This document shows positions 1 through 7,023 of a DNA stretch of 13,737 nt, one piece after another. A model generated the notes under the pieces. That model did no database searches and had not been told where the DNA came from. It saw only the letters and a list, made by a program, of their open reading frames with translations. A program made the position numbers and the translations under genes. Position 1 is the stretch's first letter. Every line of letters begins with the position of its first letter. This DNA is from Flavobacteriales bacterium UBA1995 (GTDB lineage Bacteria; Bacteroidota; Bacteroidia; Flavobacteriales_D; Sanyastnellaceae): assembly GCA_002336475.1 (NCBI GenBank), contig DDCX01000024.1, positions 1,868 through 15,604 of the forward strand, written 5' to 3'.

Positions 1-525
1 GGCACTCCTCAGGTCACATATTGTGGTCTTCTGACCACTTCCCGTCTTGCAGAAAGCCGCAAAGTCACCTTTGTAAATCAGATGCTGTACCCCGGCATTC
101 ATGGCCTCAAGGTCCAAAGTCTGGTACACCCTGGCACTTCGGTCTTCTAGAAATGGGTCTTTGTGGGTGTGGACGTGGTAGGTATAGCCACGTTCGGTCG
201 CATCGAACCGGGCATGATCGCGTGGACCGACCTCAAAAATCCGCCGCACCCCTATATCTGCGGGCAGCATGCCGTTCAATTTCCAAGCAGCTTGGTCCCA
301 ATCTTTGAACCGTGTTCCAAAAGGACCTTCCCATTCAAAATGGGCGTAAAATGAAGAGGCATGAACACCTGTATCGGTCCGGCCACAGCCGACCACAATG
401 GTAGGAGCACCCAGCAATTCAGAAAGCGTGGCCTCCATCACCTCCTGAACCGAAATCGACTCTGGCTGGCGCTGCCAGCCATGGTATTCGGTCCCTACAT
501 AGGACAGGTCAATGAAACACCGCAC
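1..525 (-). CDS. truA: tRNA pseudouridine(38-40) synthase TruA, partial (C-terminus beyond window)
   Basis: TruA converts uridines 38, 39 and 40 of the tRNA anticodon stem-loop to pseudouridine in the cytoplasm. Reading the minus strand from the GTG at 525 gives 175 codons with no stop, leaving through the left edge. About 70-85 residues are missing compared with the usual ~245-260. The N-terminal strand (CFIDLSYVGTEYHGWQRQP) is typical. The catalytic aspartate is Asp51 in GRTDTGVHA (residues 48-56), followed by HARFDAT (104-110) and the conserved tyrosine region GYTYHV (113-118). A GTG start is chosen because the frame is closed by a TGA five codons upstream, the only other codon that could serve is CTG, and the next ATG (codon 30) would remove the conserved N-terminus. 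It lies 20 nt after the stop of the PLP enzyme gene and is probably cotranscribed with it. No clear Shine-Dalgarno sequence is seen, which is common in Bacteroidota. Confidence 0.95.
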   Translation of the reverse strand, partial: MRCFIDLSYVGTEYHGWQRQPESISVQEVMEATLSELLGAPTIVVGCGRTDTGVHASSFYAHFEWEGPFGTRFKDWDQAAWKLNGMLPADIGVRRIFEVGPRDHARFDATERGYTYHVHTHKDPFLEDRSARVYQTLDLEAMNAGVQHLIYKGDFAAFCKTGSGQKTTICDLRSA

Positions 526-545
526 CAGCTGCGTTCGTCAGGGCC

Positions 546-1790
546 TCAAGCCCAGTCCACAATGCCCTCGTGCTGGTATTCACCAGCGGCAAGGCGGTCC
601 TTGACCTTTTTGAAGGTGTCAATGGTGTATTCGACATCATCCAATGTGTGCACCGCTGTTGGAATCAAACGCAGCATAATCACGTCTTTAGGCACCACAG
701 GGTACACCACGATGGAACAGAAGATTCCGTGGTTCTCGCGGAGATCCAAGGTCAAATTGGTGGCCTCTCCCAACCCCCCTTGCAGGAAGACAGGGGTGAC
801 ACAGCTGTTCGTATCTCCAATGTTAAACCCAGCCTCTCGTAGGCCGGACTGCAATGCAGAAGCCACCGTCCAGAGGCGCTCTTTGTGCTCAGGCTGTGTG
901 GCCATCATCTCGAGTCGCTTCAACGCTCCAATCACAATGGGCATGGGCAGTGACTTCGCAAAAGTCTGGGAACGCATGTTGTAGCGCAGGAAGTCTACCA
1001 CATCCTTGGGCCCCGCCACGAATGCACCGATGGTCGCCATGGCTTTTGCGAACGTGCCGAAATAGACATCGATGGCTTCGTGACATCCTTGCTCGTCTCC
1101 CGCTCCTCTGCCGTTTTCTCCTACCGTACCAAAGCCGTGGGCATCGTCCACAAACAAGCGGAATCCATATTGCTCTTTGTACTCGGCAATCTCTTTGAGC
1201 TTGCCTTGGTCGCCCGCCATTCCAAAGACGCCTTCGGTCACAACGAGGATGCCTCCACCGGTTTGTTCGGTGATATTTTTAGCGCGGTCGAGCTGCTTCA
1301 CAAAGCTCTCCATGTCATTGTGCTGGAACACAAAGCGCTTCCCCTGGTGAAGTCTTACTCCATCCACCATACAGGCGTGACTCTCGCTGTCGTACACGAT
1401 CACATCGTGACGGCTTACCAGCGCTTCAATGGCGCTTTGGCATCCTTGGTATCCGAAGTTCAAAAGGAAAGCATCCTCCTTTTGCATGAATTCGGCAAGG
1501 TTCTCTTCAAGCTCCTCATGGAACTTGGTTTGCCCACTCATCATGCGCGCCCCCATGGGGTAGCCCATCCCCCATTCTTTAGCCGCATCGGCGTCCGCTT
1601 TGCGCACGTCCGGATGGTTGGCCAAGCCGAGGTAGTTGTTGATGCTCCAAACCAGCACTTCTTTACCTCTAAACATCATCCGGTTGGAGATGTCCCCCTC
1701 AAGCTTGGGAAAGGTGAAGTACCCGTGGGTGTTCTTGGCATGCTGGCCAAGTGGTCCGCGGTCATCGCGGATGCGGTCGAAAATGTCCAA
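546..1790 (-). CDS. PLP-dependent alpha-oxoamine synthase (serine palmitoyltransferase / AONS / KBL family)
   Basis: A 414-residue fold-type I PLP enzyme of the alpha-oxoamine synthase group, which condenses an amino acid with an acyl thioester while losing CO2. His138 (in DSESHAC) should stack on the cofactor. Asp215 and His218 lie in VDDAHGFG. Lys249 in GTFAKAMATIGAF is the expected Schiff-base lysine. The length is slightly above the usual ~395. The sequence closely resembles a conserved flavobacterial lineage (NNYLGLANHP, YPMGARMMSGQTK) often annotated only as a class I/II aminotransferase. The likely product is a long-chain base precursor for sphingolipids or sulfonolipids, but the amino-acid substrate (serine, cysteate or glycine) cannot be read here. 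The start is TTG at 1790: upstream in-frame codons reach a TAA at 1829 with no ATG or GTG, and a good -7 promoter box overlaps that stop. It is divergent from bamD and followed by truA. Confidence 0.88.
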   Translation of the reverse strand: MDIFDRIRDDRGPLGQHAKNTHGYFTFPKLEGDISNRMMFRGKEVLVWSINNYLGLANHPDVRKADADAAKEWGMGYPMGARMMSGQTKFHEELEENLAEFMQKEDAFLLNFGYQGCQSAIEALVSRHDVIVYDSESHACMVDGVRLHQGKRFVFQHNDMESFVKQLDRAKNITEQTGGGILVVTEGVFGMAGDQGKLKEIAEYKEQYGFRLFVDDAHGFGTVGENGRGAGDEQGCHEAIDVYFGTFAKAMATIGAFVAGPKDVVDFLRYNMRSQTFAKSLPMPIVIGALKRLEMMATQPEHKERLWTVASALQSGLREAGFNIGDTNSCVTPVFLQGGLGEATNLTLDLRENHGIFCSIVVYPVVPKDVIMLRLIPTAVHTLDDVEYTIDTFKKVKDRLAAGEYQHEGIVDWA

Positions 1791-1821
1791 AACGTCTTGT
1801 TCTGCTGATAAATCGAAGGCA

Positions 1822-1829
1822 CAAAGTTA
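1822..1829 (-). promoter_or_regulatory. Bacteroidota-type -7 box for the PLP synthase-truA transcript
   Basis: The minus strand reads TAACTTTG, a full match to the Bacteroidota -7 consensus TAnnTTTG. It would place the transcript start around 1813-1817 and give a leader of roughly 25 nt before the TTG start at 1790. No convincing -33 TTG element is found at the expected distance, so the call rests on the -7 box and its position. Confidence 0.5.
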
Positions 1830-1855
1830 CTGAACCTAAATGGTAACCCTATCGA

Positions 1856-1872
1856 TTGTGCAACAAGTGTTG
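1856..1872. promoter_or_regulatory. Overlapping short inverted repeats in divergent promoter region (possible operator)
   Basis: TTGT-GCA-ACAA (1856-1866) and CAACA-AG-TGTTG (1861-1872) are two perfect but short dyads that share bases. They lie between the divergent PLP synthase and bamD genes, about 27 nt upstream of the synthase -7 box. They could be a regulator binding site or chance; the arms are only 4-5 bp. Confidence 0.22.
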
Positions 1873-1894
1873 GCATATCCTCAGTTGAAAAAGG

Positions 1895-1925
1895 GTGCAG
1901 AACCATACCGTTCCGGCTATTTTCG
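1895..1925 (+). promoter_or_regulatory. Weak candidate promoter for bamD operon
   Basis: TATTTTCG at 1918-1925 matches TAnnTTTG except for C at the seventh position. A GTG at 1895-1897, one mismatch from the -33 TTG, lies 20 nt upstream. The box ends only 5 nt before the ATG at 1931, so a transcript starting at the usual distance would have almost no leader. The motif is weak, and bamD may also be read from further upstream. Confidence 0.3.
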
Positions 1926-1930
1926 CCGCC

Positions 1931-2749
1931 ATGCGCGGACCTGCACTTTTGCTCATACTGCCCCTGACTCTCCTGTTCATAGGGGTTCAAGGCTGTGGTG
2001 ACTACCAAAAAGTGCTCAAGAGCACAGATCCTGAATTCAAGTGGGAGAAGGCCCAAGAATATTTCGCCGACGACCGTTGCCTCCAAAGTCTGCCCCTGCT
2101 GCAAGAACTGATTGGCCTGTTTAGGGGTACAGAGCGCATGGAAGATGTGTACTTCATGTATGCAGAAGCGCATTTGTGCGCTCAGGATTGGTTCATGGGA
2201 CGCTACTCCATGCGGAATTTTGCCAAGACTTTTCCCAATTCTAATCGTTCGGAAGAGGCAGAATTCCGAGCCGCATTGTGCAGCTACAGGCTTTCCCCTG
2301 GCCCGGAACTCGACCAAAGTGAAACACAGGTGGCCATGGATGAGCTGCAATTGTTTCTAGACCGCTATCCCAGTACAATACTCAAAGACAGCTGCAACAG
2401 CATGATCTTCCAACTGCGTGGCAAGCTGGAAACCAAAGCCTGGAAAGGCGCAGAGCTCTATTTCACCACAAGCAAATACCAAAGCGCATCCAAAGCGTTG
2501 CAGCAATTCATGAACGATTGGCCCACGAGCCGATATGCAGAGGAAGCACAGTTCTTGGTCTTAAAAAGCCAATTCCTTTACGCCGAGCAGAGTACCTCTA
2601 GAAGGCAGGAAGAACGATATGCGGATGCCATTGAATCCTACTTTACCTTTGCGGCCCGCTTTCCTGAGAGTGCGCGCTTAAACGAAGCTGAACAGTTTCA
2701 CCGCAAAAGCCGCACAGGACTGGAAAAGGCATCTACGGAACAACGATAG
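1931..2749 (+). CDS. bamD: Outer membrane protein assembly factor BamD (lipoprotein)
   Basis: BamD is the essential lipoprotein of the BAM complex that helps fold beta-barrel proteins into the outer membrane from the periplasmic side. From the ATG at 1931 the product is 272 residues. It has a hydrophobic signal segment (residues 5-19) ending in V-Q-G-C, with Cys22 as the predicted lipid-modified residue. After it comes the typical Bacteroidota BamD opening (DYQKVLKSTDPEFKWEKA) and tetratricopeptide-like helical pairs to about residue 260, with repeated A-x-x-F-x-x-x-F/Y-P patterns such as FAKTFPNSNRSEEAEFRAA and FAARFPESARLNEAEQF. A GTG at 1895 in the same frame would add 12 residues before the signal peptide. 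I prefer 1931 because it puts the start directly at a normal lipoprotein signal. It heads the run rpoZ-coaBC-porD-like-recN, 13 nt before rpoZ. Confidence 0.92.
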   Translation: MRGPALLLILPLTLLFIGVQGCGDYQKVLKSTDPEFKWEKAQEYFADDRCLQSLPLLQELIGLFRGTERMEDVYFMYAEAHLCAQDWFMGRYSMRNFAKTFPNSNRSEEAEFRAALCSYRLSPGPELDQSETQVAMDELQLFLDRYPSTILKDSCNSMIFQLRGKLETKAWKGAELYFTTSKYQSASKALQQFMNDWPTSRYAEEAQFLVLKSQFLYAEQSTSRRQEERYADAIESYFTFAARFPESARLNEAEQFHRKSRTGLEKASTEQR

Positions 2750-2762
2750 TCGACAAGCATCA

Positions 2763-3176
2763 ATGAGCGCCAACAAGACCCAACAGGCTTCCCGGAACAC
2801 CATTACACGGGACACCCACTCCATCGACCAGCAAGTCAACGGCAACCTGTTCGAAGCCATTGTGGTCCTTTCCAAGCGCAGTACGCAGCTTGGTCAGGAA
2901 ATCAAGGAGGAGCTCAATTCCAAGTTGGAAGAGTTCATCACGGTATCAGACAGCCTTGAAGAGGTGTTCGAAAACCGTGAGCAAATCGAGATCTCCAAGC
3001 ACTATGAGCGTCAGCCAAAGGCGCACAGCGTAGCCATCAAAGAGCTCGAGGAAGGCAAGGTGTACTTCCGCATGCCCACCGAAGAAGAATTGGCGGCAGA
3101 AGCTGCCAAGCAAGAGGAGATTCGCCGCGAGCGCGAGGAGCGCCGCAACCGCCGCTTCGAGCAAAGGGACAACTGA
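2763..3176 (+). CDS. rpoZ: DNA-directed RNA polymerase omega subunit (Bacteroidota type)
   Basis: Omega binds the beta-prime subunit and aids RNA polymerase assembly. The 137-residue product has the short omega core with GNLFEAIVVLSKRSTQLG (about residues 27-44), equivalent to the helix carrying the conserved arginine-rich patch of classical omega. The segments SLEEVFENREQIEISKHYE and PKAHSVAIKELEEGKVYFR are typical of Bacteroidota proteins in this position. The last ~30 residues are very charged (glutamate, arginine, lysine), probably helical, and extend beyond the usual core; the protein is rather long for its family. It lies between bamD (13 nt) and coaBC (8 nt), its usual place in this phylum, which supports the call for a divergent small protein. 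The ATG at 2763 is the natural start. Confidence 0.88.
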   Translation: MSANKTQQASRNTITRDTHSIDQQVNGNLFEAIVVLSKRSTQLGQEIKEELNSKLEEFITVSDSLEEVFENREQIEISKHYERQPKAHSVAIKELEEGKVYFRMPTEEELAAEAAKQEEIRREREERRNRRFEQRDN

Positions 3177-3184
3177 TCCCGCAC

Positions 3185-4432
3185 ATGGCTTCCCTTTCGG
3201 GCCGCCGCATTGTCCTGGGCGTCACCGGGAGCATCGCCGCATACAAATCCGCGTTTGTCGTTCGTGAACTGGTAAAAGCCGGCGCTCAAGTGCGCGTGGT
3301 GATGACCCCCGGTGCCAAAGAATTCATCGCCCCACTCACCCTTGGCACGCTCAGCGGACATGCTGTGCACAGCGAACTGACGGATGACCGCAATGCCGGA
3401 ACATGGACAGACCATGTGGAACTCGGCCTGTGGGGCGACGTTGTTTTGGTAGCGCCAGCAACAGCCCACACGATTTCAGGAATGGTGGAAGGCCGGGGTG
3501 ACAGCTTGTTGCTCACTGTGCTGCTCAGTGCCAAGTGTCCGGTGGTCATTGCCCCCGCCATGGACCGGGACATGTTTACCCATCCTGCGACCACAGAGAA
3601 CCTCGACACACTGACCCAGAGGGGCGTCCACATCATAGAGCCTGGTACCGGCGAACTTGCAAGCGGACTCACCGGCAAAGGACGCATGGCAGAACCCGAA
3701 AGGATCCGTCAAGAATTGTCGGCATGGTTCAAAAAACAAGCCCCTTTGTTGGGTTTCCGGGCATTGATCACTTCAGGCCCAACCCGTGAGCCCATAGATG
3801 CAGTCAGGTTTATCGGCAACCGCTCATCAGGACGTCAAGGTGCAGCCATAGCATTGGAATTGGCCCGACGGGGAATGATGGTCGACTTCATCAGCGGCCC
3901 ATCTCACATTCCAACAGACCATCCTGGCATCCAAAGGGTAGACGTGGAAACAGCATTGGAGATGAAAGCGGCCGCTGAAGCCGCATTGAACAACGCCATG
4001 CCTGACGTTATCATTGGTGCAGCCGCGGTGGCCGACGTCCGGCCAGCTTCCCCCATTACTGGAAAGGTGAGCAAAGAGGACCTCCCCGAAGCCATATCCA
4101 TGGTTCCCAACCCCGATATTTTAGCGGGAATCAACGCCTTGGCCTCTTCCGCTTGTTTCAAAGTGGGATTTGCACTGGCTCACGGAAATGGCCACGACGC
4201 AGCATTGCGCAAGTTGAAGTCCAAAAACTGCGACATGATTGTGCTGAATTCCATCACAGACAAAGGAGCAGGCTTCGAACACACGACAAACCGTGTAGAC
4301 TTCGTTCATGGTCCAGATAGGATTGATAGTTTTGAATTGAAGACCAAGGAAGCTGTCGCGTCAGACCTCGTCAATGAGGTGCAAAATCAATTGTTGCAGC
4401 GCACTGCCCCTTCCGAACAGTCAGGAAGATGA
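3185..4432 (+). CDS. coaBC: Bifunctional phosphopantothenoylcysteine decarboxylase / phosphopantothenate-cysteine ligase
   Basis: CoaBC (Dfp) joins 4'-phosphopantothenate to cysteine using CTP (CoaB) and decarboxylates the product to 4'-phosphopantetheine (CoaC, FMN-dependent), two steps of coenzyme A synthesis. The 415-residue length is normal. The CoaC half (about 1-185) has GVTGSIAAYK (12-21), His77 in TDHVELG and PAMDRDM (124-130), the form of the PxMNxxM motif with Asp for Asn. The CoaB half (about 190-405) has SGPTREPIDAVRFIGNRSSG with Asn212, then AAAVADVRP (279-287) and NPDILAG. Two positions differ from the E. coli enzyme: the flap-loop cysteine (Cys158) is Ser160 in ELASGLTGKGRM, and the usual Glu after GFA-x is Ala332 (GFALAHGN). 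The frame is intact and in its conserved operon, so the enzyme is probably active. It starts 8 nt after rpoZ and overlaps the next gene by 4 nt (ATGA). Confidence 0.96.
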   Translation: MASLSGRRIVLGVTGSIAAYKSAFVVRELVKAGAQVRVVMTPGAKEFIAPLTLGTLSGHAVHSELTDDRNAGTWTDHVELGLWGDVVLVAPATAHTISGMVEGRGDSLLLTVLLSAKCPVVIAPAMDRDMFTHPATTENLDTLTQRGVHIIEPGTGELASGLTGKGRMAEPERIRQELSAWFKKQAPLLGFRALITSGPTREPIDAVRFIGNRSSGRQGAAIALELARRGMMVDFISGPSHIPTDHPGIQRVDVETALEMKAAAEAALNNAMPDVIIGAAAVADVRPASPITGKVSKEDLPEAISMVPNPDILAGINALASSACFKVGFALAHGNGHDAALRKLKSKNCDMIVLNSITDKGAGFEHTTNRVDFVHGPDRIDSFELKTKEAVASDLVNEVQNQLLQRTAPSEQSGR

Positions 4433-5376
4433 AGACCCCCATGCCCCGACCCTTTCCCCAGTGCGCCATAAAGGCCATCACTCCGATAGCCTTGCTGCTC
4501 GGTTTGTTCGGTTCAAGCACCATCGCAACGGCCCAAGAACTGGATTGCCAGGTCAGCGTGATTGCCCCCACCATCAACAATGTCGAAGCTTCTGTCTTCG
4601 AACAACTCGAAACAGCCATCACAGAGTTCATGAGTGGCCGGCGGTGGACCCAAGATGAGTTCACGCTGGAAGAGAGGATCACCTGCACGATGCAAATCAC
4701 CATCAACAAGGCCAACTCTCAGACCAATTTCCAGGGCACCATTCAGGTACAGAGCAGCAGACCCATCTTCAACAGTGATTACAATTCACCCTTACTCATG
4801 GTCAATGACAATGACTTTGACTTTACTTACTCTCCGGGAACATTGTTGCAATACAGCCAGGACCAATTTCGGGACAACCTCACCAGCGTATTGGCATTCT
4901 ACGCCTACATGATTCTGGCAATGGACTATGACACCTACTCCTTGGAAGGAGGCACCAACCTGTACACCCAAGCCCAAACTGTTGTCACCAACGCCCAAGG
5001 CCTCTCCTCACCGCCCGCTGGATGGAGTGCCTCTGATGGGAAACAGTCTCGCTACGCCCTGATTGACAATGTCTTAAGCCAGACCTTCAGGCCGTTGCGC
5101 CGGTGCTATTACGAGTACCACAGACTCGGAATGGACCTCGCTTTTGATGATCCTGGTGCTGCGCGTCAAACCATGTCCAACGCCTTGATTGCCTTGCGGA
5201 ACGTACACAGAATACGCCCTGCCAACTACAACCTACAGACCTTCTTCCAAGCCAAGAAGGACGAGGTTGTCAAAATGTTTGGCCCCGCTGAAGCTGGAGA
5301 GCGCGCCAGGTTGCTCCCTGTGCTTAAACTCATCGATCCGGGCAATATCCCGGTCTACGACCAAGGTCTCGGCTGA
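4429..5376 (+). CDS. porD: Exported DUF4835-family protein (PorD-like, type IX secretion associated)
   Basis: A 315-residue exported protein with a signal peptide: basic start, hydrophobic core about residues 17-28, and likely cleavage at ATA-QEL near residue 35. It matches the DUF4835 family that sits between coaBC and recN in Bacteroidota. Recognisable segments are RRWTQDEFTLEERI, GTIQVQSSRPIFNSDYNSPLL, LAFYAYMILAMDYDTYSLEGG, DGKQSRYALIDN and YYEYHRLGMDLA. From memory, some databases name this family PorD, an accessory protein of the type IX secretion system; its biochemical role is not established, so the symbol is tentative. Length is normal (~295-315). The ATG at 4429 overlaps the coaBC stop (ATGA). 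A second in-frame ATG at 4441 would still leave a signal peptide. It overlaps recN by 1 nt (TGATG), so translation of the three genes is probably coupled. Confidence 0.83.
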   Translation: MKTPMPRPFPQCAIKAITPIALLLGLFGSSTIATAQELDCQVSVIAPTINNVEASVFEQLETAITEFMSGRRWTQDEFTLEERITCTMQITINKANSQTNFQGTIQVQSSRPIFNSDYNSPLLMVNDNDFDFTYSPGTLLQYSQDQFRDNLTSVLAFYAYMILAMDYDTYSLEGGTNLYTQAQTVVTNAQGLSSPPAGWSASDGKQSRYALIDNVLSQTFRPLRRCYYEYHRLGMDLAFDDPGAARQTMSNALIALRNVHRIRPANYNLQTFFQAKKDEVVKMFGPAEAGERARLLPVLKLIDPGNIPVYDQGLG

Positions 5377-7019
5377 TGCTCCGCCGCCTCACGATTCGGA
5401 ATTACGCCCTCATAGACCACATTGAGTGGCATTGTGAAGACGGTTGGACGGTGCTCACAGGAGAAACCGGAAGCGGAAAATCCATCCTTTTGGGGGCATT
5501 GGGCCTCATTCTTGGAGACCGGGCTGAAAGCGTGTCCACACCGCCTACCGAAAAATGCATCGTTGAAGCGGAATTCATCCCCAGTCCCGCCGCTCAAGAT
5601 GTGCTGGGAGCGTTGCATGAAGGGGAACACTGCATCGTCCGTCGAAGCATCGCACCTGGCGGTCGTTCAAGGGCATATGTCAACGACGAGCCCGTCAAAC
5701 TCCAATTCCTCAAGGGCCTGGCACCTCTGCTCGTAGACCTGCACGGTCAGCAGGACGGCCAGCGCCTCCATGCTTCTGACGGGTTGCTGCACGCCATCGA
5801 CGGCTTCTCAACAGAGGCCAAGTCTCTGGCCCAAGAATGGCGTGAGCACCATTCCATTTGGGCCCGTACCCAGCGCGAATTGGACGCACTGACACACCAA
5901 GACAGCCTGCCTGATGCCGATGCTGACTACCTCCGGTTTCAACTTGAAGAACTGGAGGCCATCGACTTTAATGATCCTGAGCTGCGCAATGTAGACGCGC
6001 GTTTGGACAGCCTGGCCCATGCCCAAGAGATTGGACAGGCGCTGGGCTCAACCTCTTCCGCGCTGCAAGGCGAAGGTCAAGACGTCATCGGACGGCTGCG
6101 GAGCATCGAGCAAATGCTCGAGAAAATCACACCCGTTTACAGCAAGGCCAATGCCCTTTTGGAACGCATCAGGTCTTGTCGCATCGAATTGGACGATGCT
6201 GCACAAGAGGCTGAGCAACAGGCCGAATCAGTAGACTTGGATCCTGCAGCGCTCTCAAAAGCAGAAGCAGACAAAGACCGGATCAACCGCCTTCTTGAGA
6301 AGCACCGGGTGGCCGATTTTGACGGCCTGTCTGAACGTCTCGAGGCCATGCGCACACAACTGCTGGACGCACAACATCGAGCGCAAAAGCTGACCGATTT
6401 GCAAGGTGCAGTCAAAACTGCCCGTCACACCTTGGACCAGACAGGAAGTGCATTGCACCGCTGCCGCCAAGAAGCGGGAGATTCCCTTTCAAAAGCCATA
6501 GAAGGCCACCTGCAACACCTCAAATTGTCCTCTGCCAAGATCGGTTTCGAATGGACAGGCACCTCTGCTCCCGAGGCCTCGGGACCCTATCGCGTGAGCA
6601 TGTCCTTTGCAGCCAATCCCGGACAACCACTGCAACCCCTCACCAAGGTTGCCTCTGGCGGAGAGCGCAGCCGTGTCATGCTCTCCCTCAAGGCAGCACT
6701 GACTGCCCATCTAGAAGTTCCAACCCTGATACTGGATGAAATTGACGCGGGAGTCAGTGGCGATGTAGCGGCACGCATGGCCGATCTCATTGCTTCAATC
6801 TCGAAAGCAGCCCAAGTCATCACCATCAGCCACCTGCCCCAAGTCGCAGGAAAGGCCGACCATCACTTCCGGGTATTCAAAGAAACCCGTGACGGCAAGG
6901 CCCACACAGCCCTGGTTCCCTTAGACCAAGAAGCCCGGGTAGAAGAATTGGCCGCCATGCTGAGCGGAGAGACCATCGGAGATACTGCCCGGGCCCAAGC
7001 CCGTTCACTTATGGCATAA
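5376..7019 (+). CDS. recN: DNA repair protein RecN
   Basis: RecN is an SMC-like ATPase acting early in recombinational repair of double-strand breaks, holding DNA together in the cytoplasm. The 547-residue product has the full set of motifs. Walker A is GETGSGKS (29-36). A long coiled-coil-rich middle (about 150-390) is rich in Glu, Gln, Leu and Ala. The ABC signature is ASGGERSR (426-433), Walker B is TLILDEID (450-457) and His486 in ISHLPQVAG is the switch histidine. It ends with the family's C-terminal EELAAMLSGE. The length is typical (about 550). It is the last gene of the bamD-rpoZ-coaBC-porD-like run and starts one base inside the stop of the previous gene. Its stop lies 4 nt from the stop of the converging TonB receptor gene, with no hairpin terminator visible between them. 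An SOS-type operator is not evident. Confidence 0.97.
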   Translation: MLRRLTIRNYALIDHIEWHCEDGWTVLTGETGSGKSILLGALGLILGDRAESVSTPPTEKCIVEAEFIPSPAAQDVLGALHEGEHCIVRRSIAPGGRSRAYVNDEPVKLQFLKGLAPLLVDLHGQQDGQRLHASDGLLHAIDGFSTEAKSLAQEWREHHSIWARTQRELDALTHQDSLPDADADYLRFQLEELEAIDFNDPELRNVDARLDSLAHAQEIGQALGSTSSALQGEGQDVIGRLRSIEQMLEKITPVYSKANALLERIRSCRIELDDAAQEAEQQAESVDLDPAALSKAEADKDRINRLLEKHRVADFDGLSERLEAMRTQLLDAQHRAQKLTDLQGAVKTARHTLDQTGSALHRCRQEAGDSLSKAIEGHLQHLKLSSAKIGFEWTGTSAPEASGPYRVSMSFAANPGQPLQPLTKVASGGERSRVMLSLKAALTAHLEVPTLILDEIDAGVSGDVAARMADLIASISKAAQVITISHLPQVAGKADHHFRVFKETRDGKAHTALVPLDQEARVEELAAMLSGETIGDTARAQARSLMA

Positions 7020-7023
7020 AGCT

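Noticed and set aside
361..984. Plus-strand open frame of 207 codons across the truA/PLP synthase junction
   Set aside because: Antisense to two real genes, with a composition typical of a shadow frame and no family resemblance.
1080..1808. Long plus-strand open frame of 242 codons opposite the PLP synthase gene
   Set aside because: It lies wholly antisense to a well-supported enzyme gene, has no recognisable domain, and is explained by the codon bias of the gene on the other strand.
1676..2350. Minus-strand open frame of 224 codons opposite bamD
   Set aside because: It overlaps the start of the PLP synthase and most of bamD on the wrong strand; no motif supports it.
3554..3577. Asp in place of Asn in the CoaC PxMNxxM motif (PAMDRDM)
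   Set aside because: As I recall, the PAMDxDM form is usual in Bacteroidota CoaBC, so it is not notable by itself.
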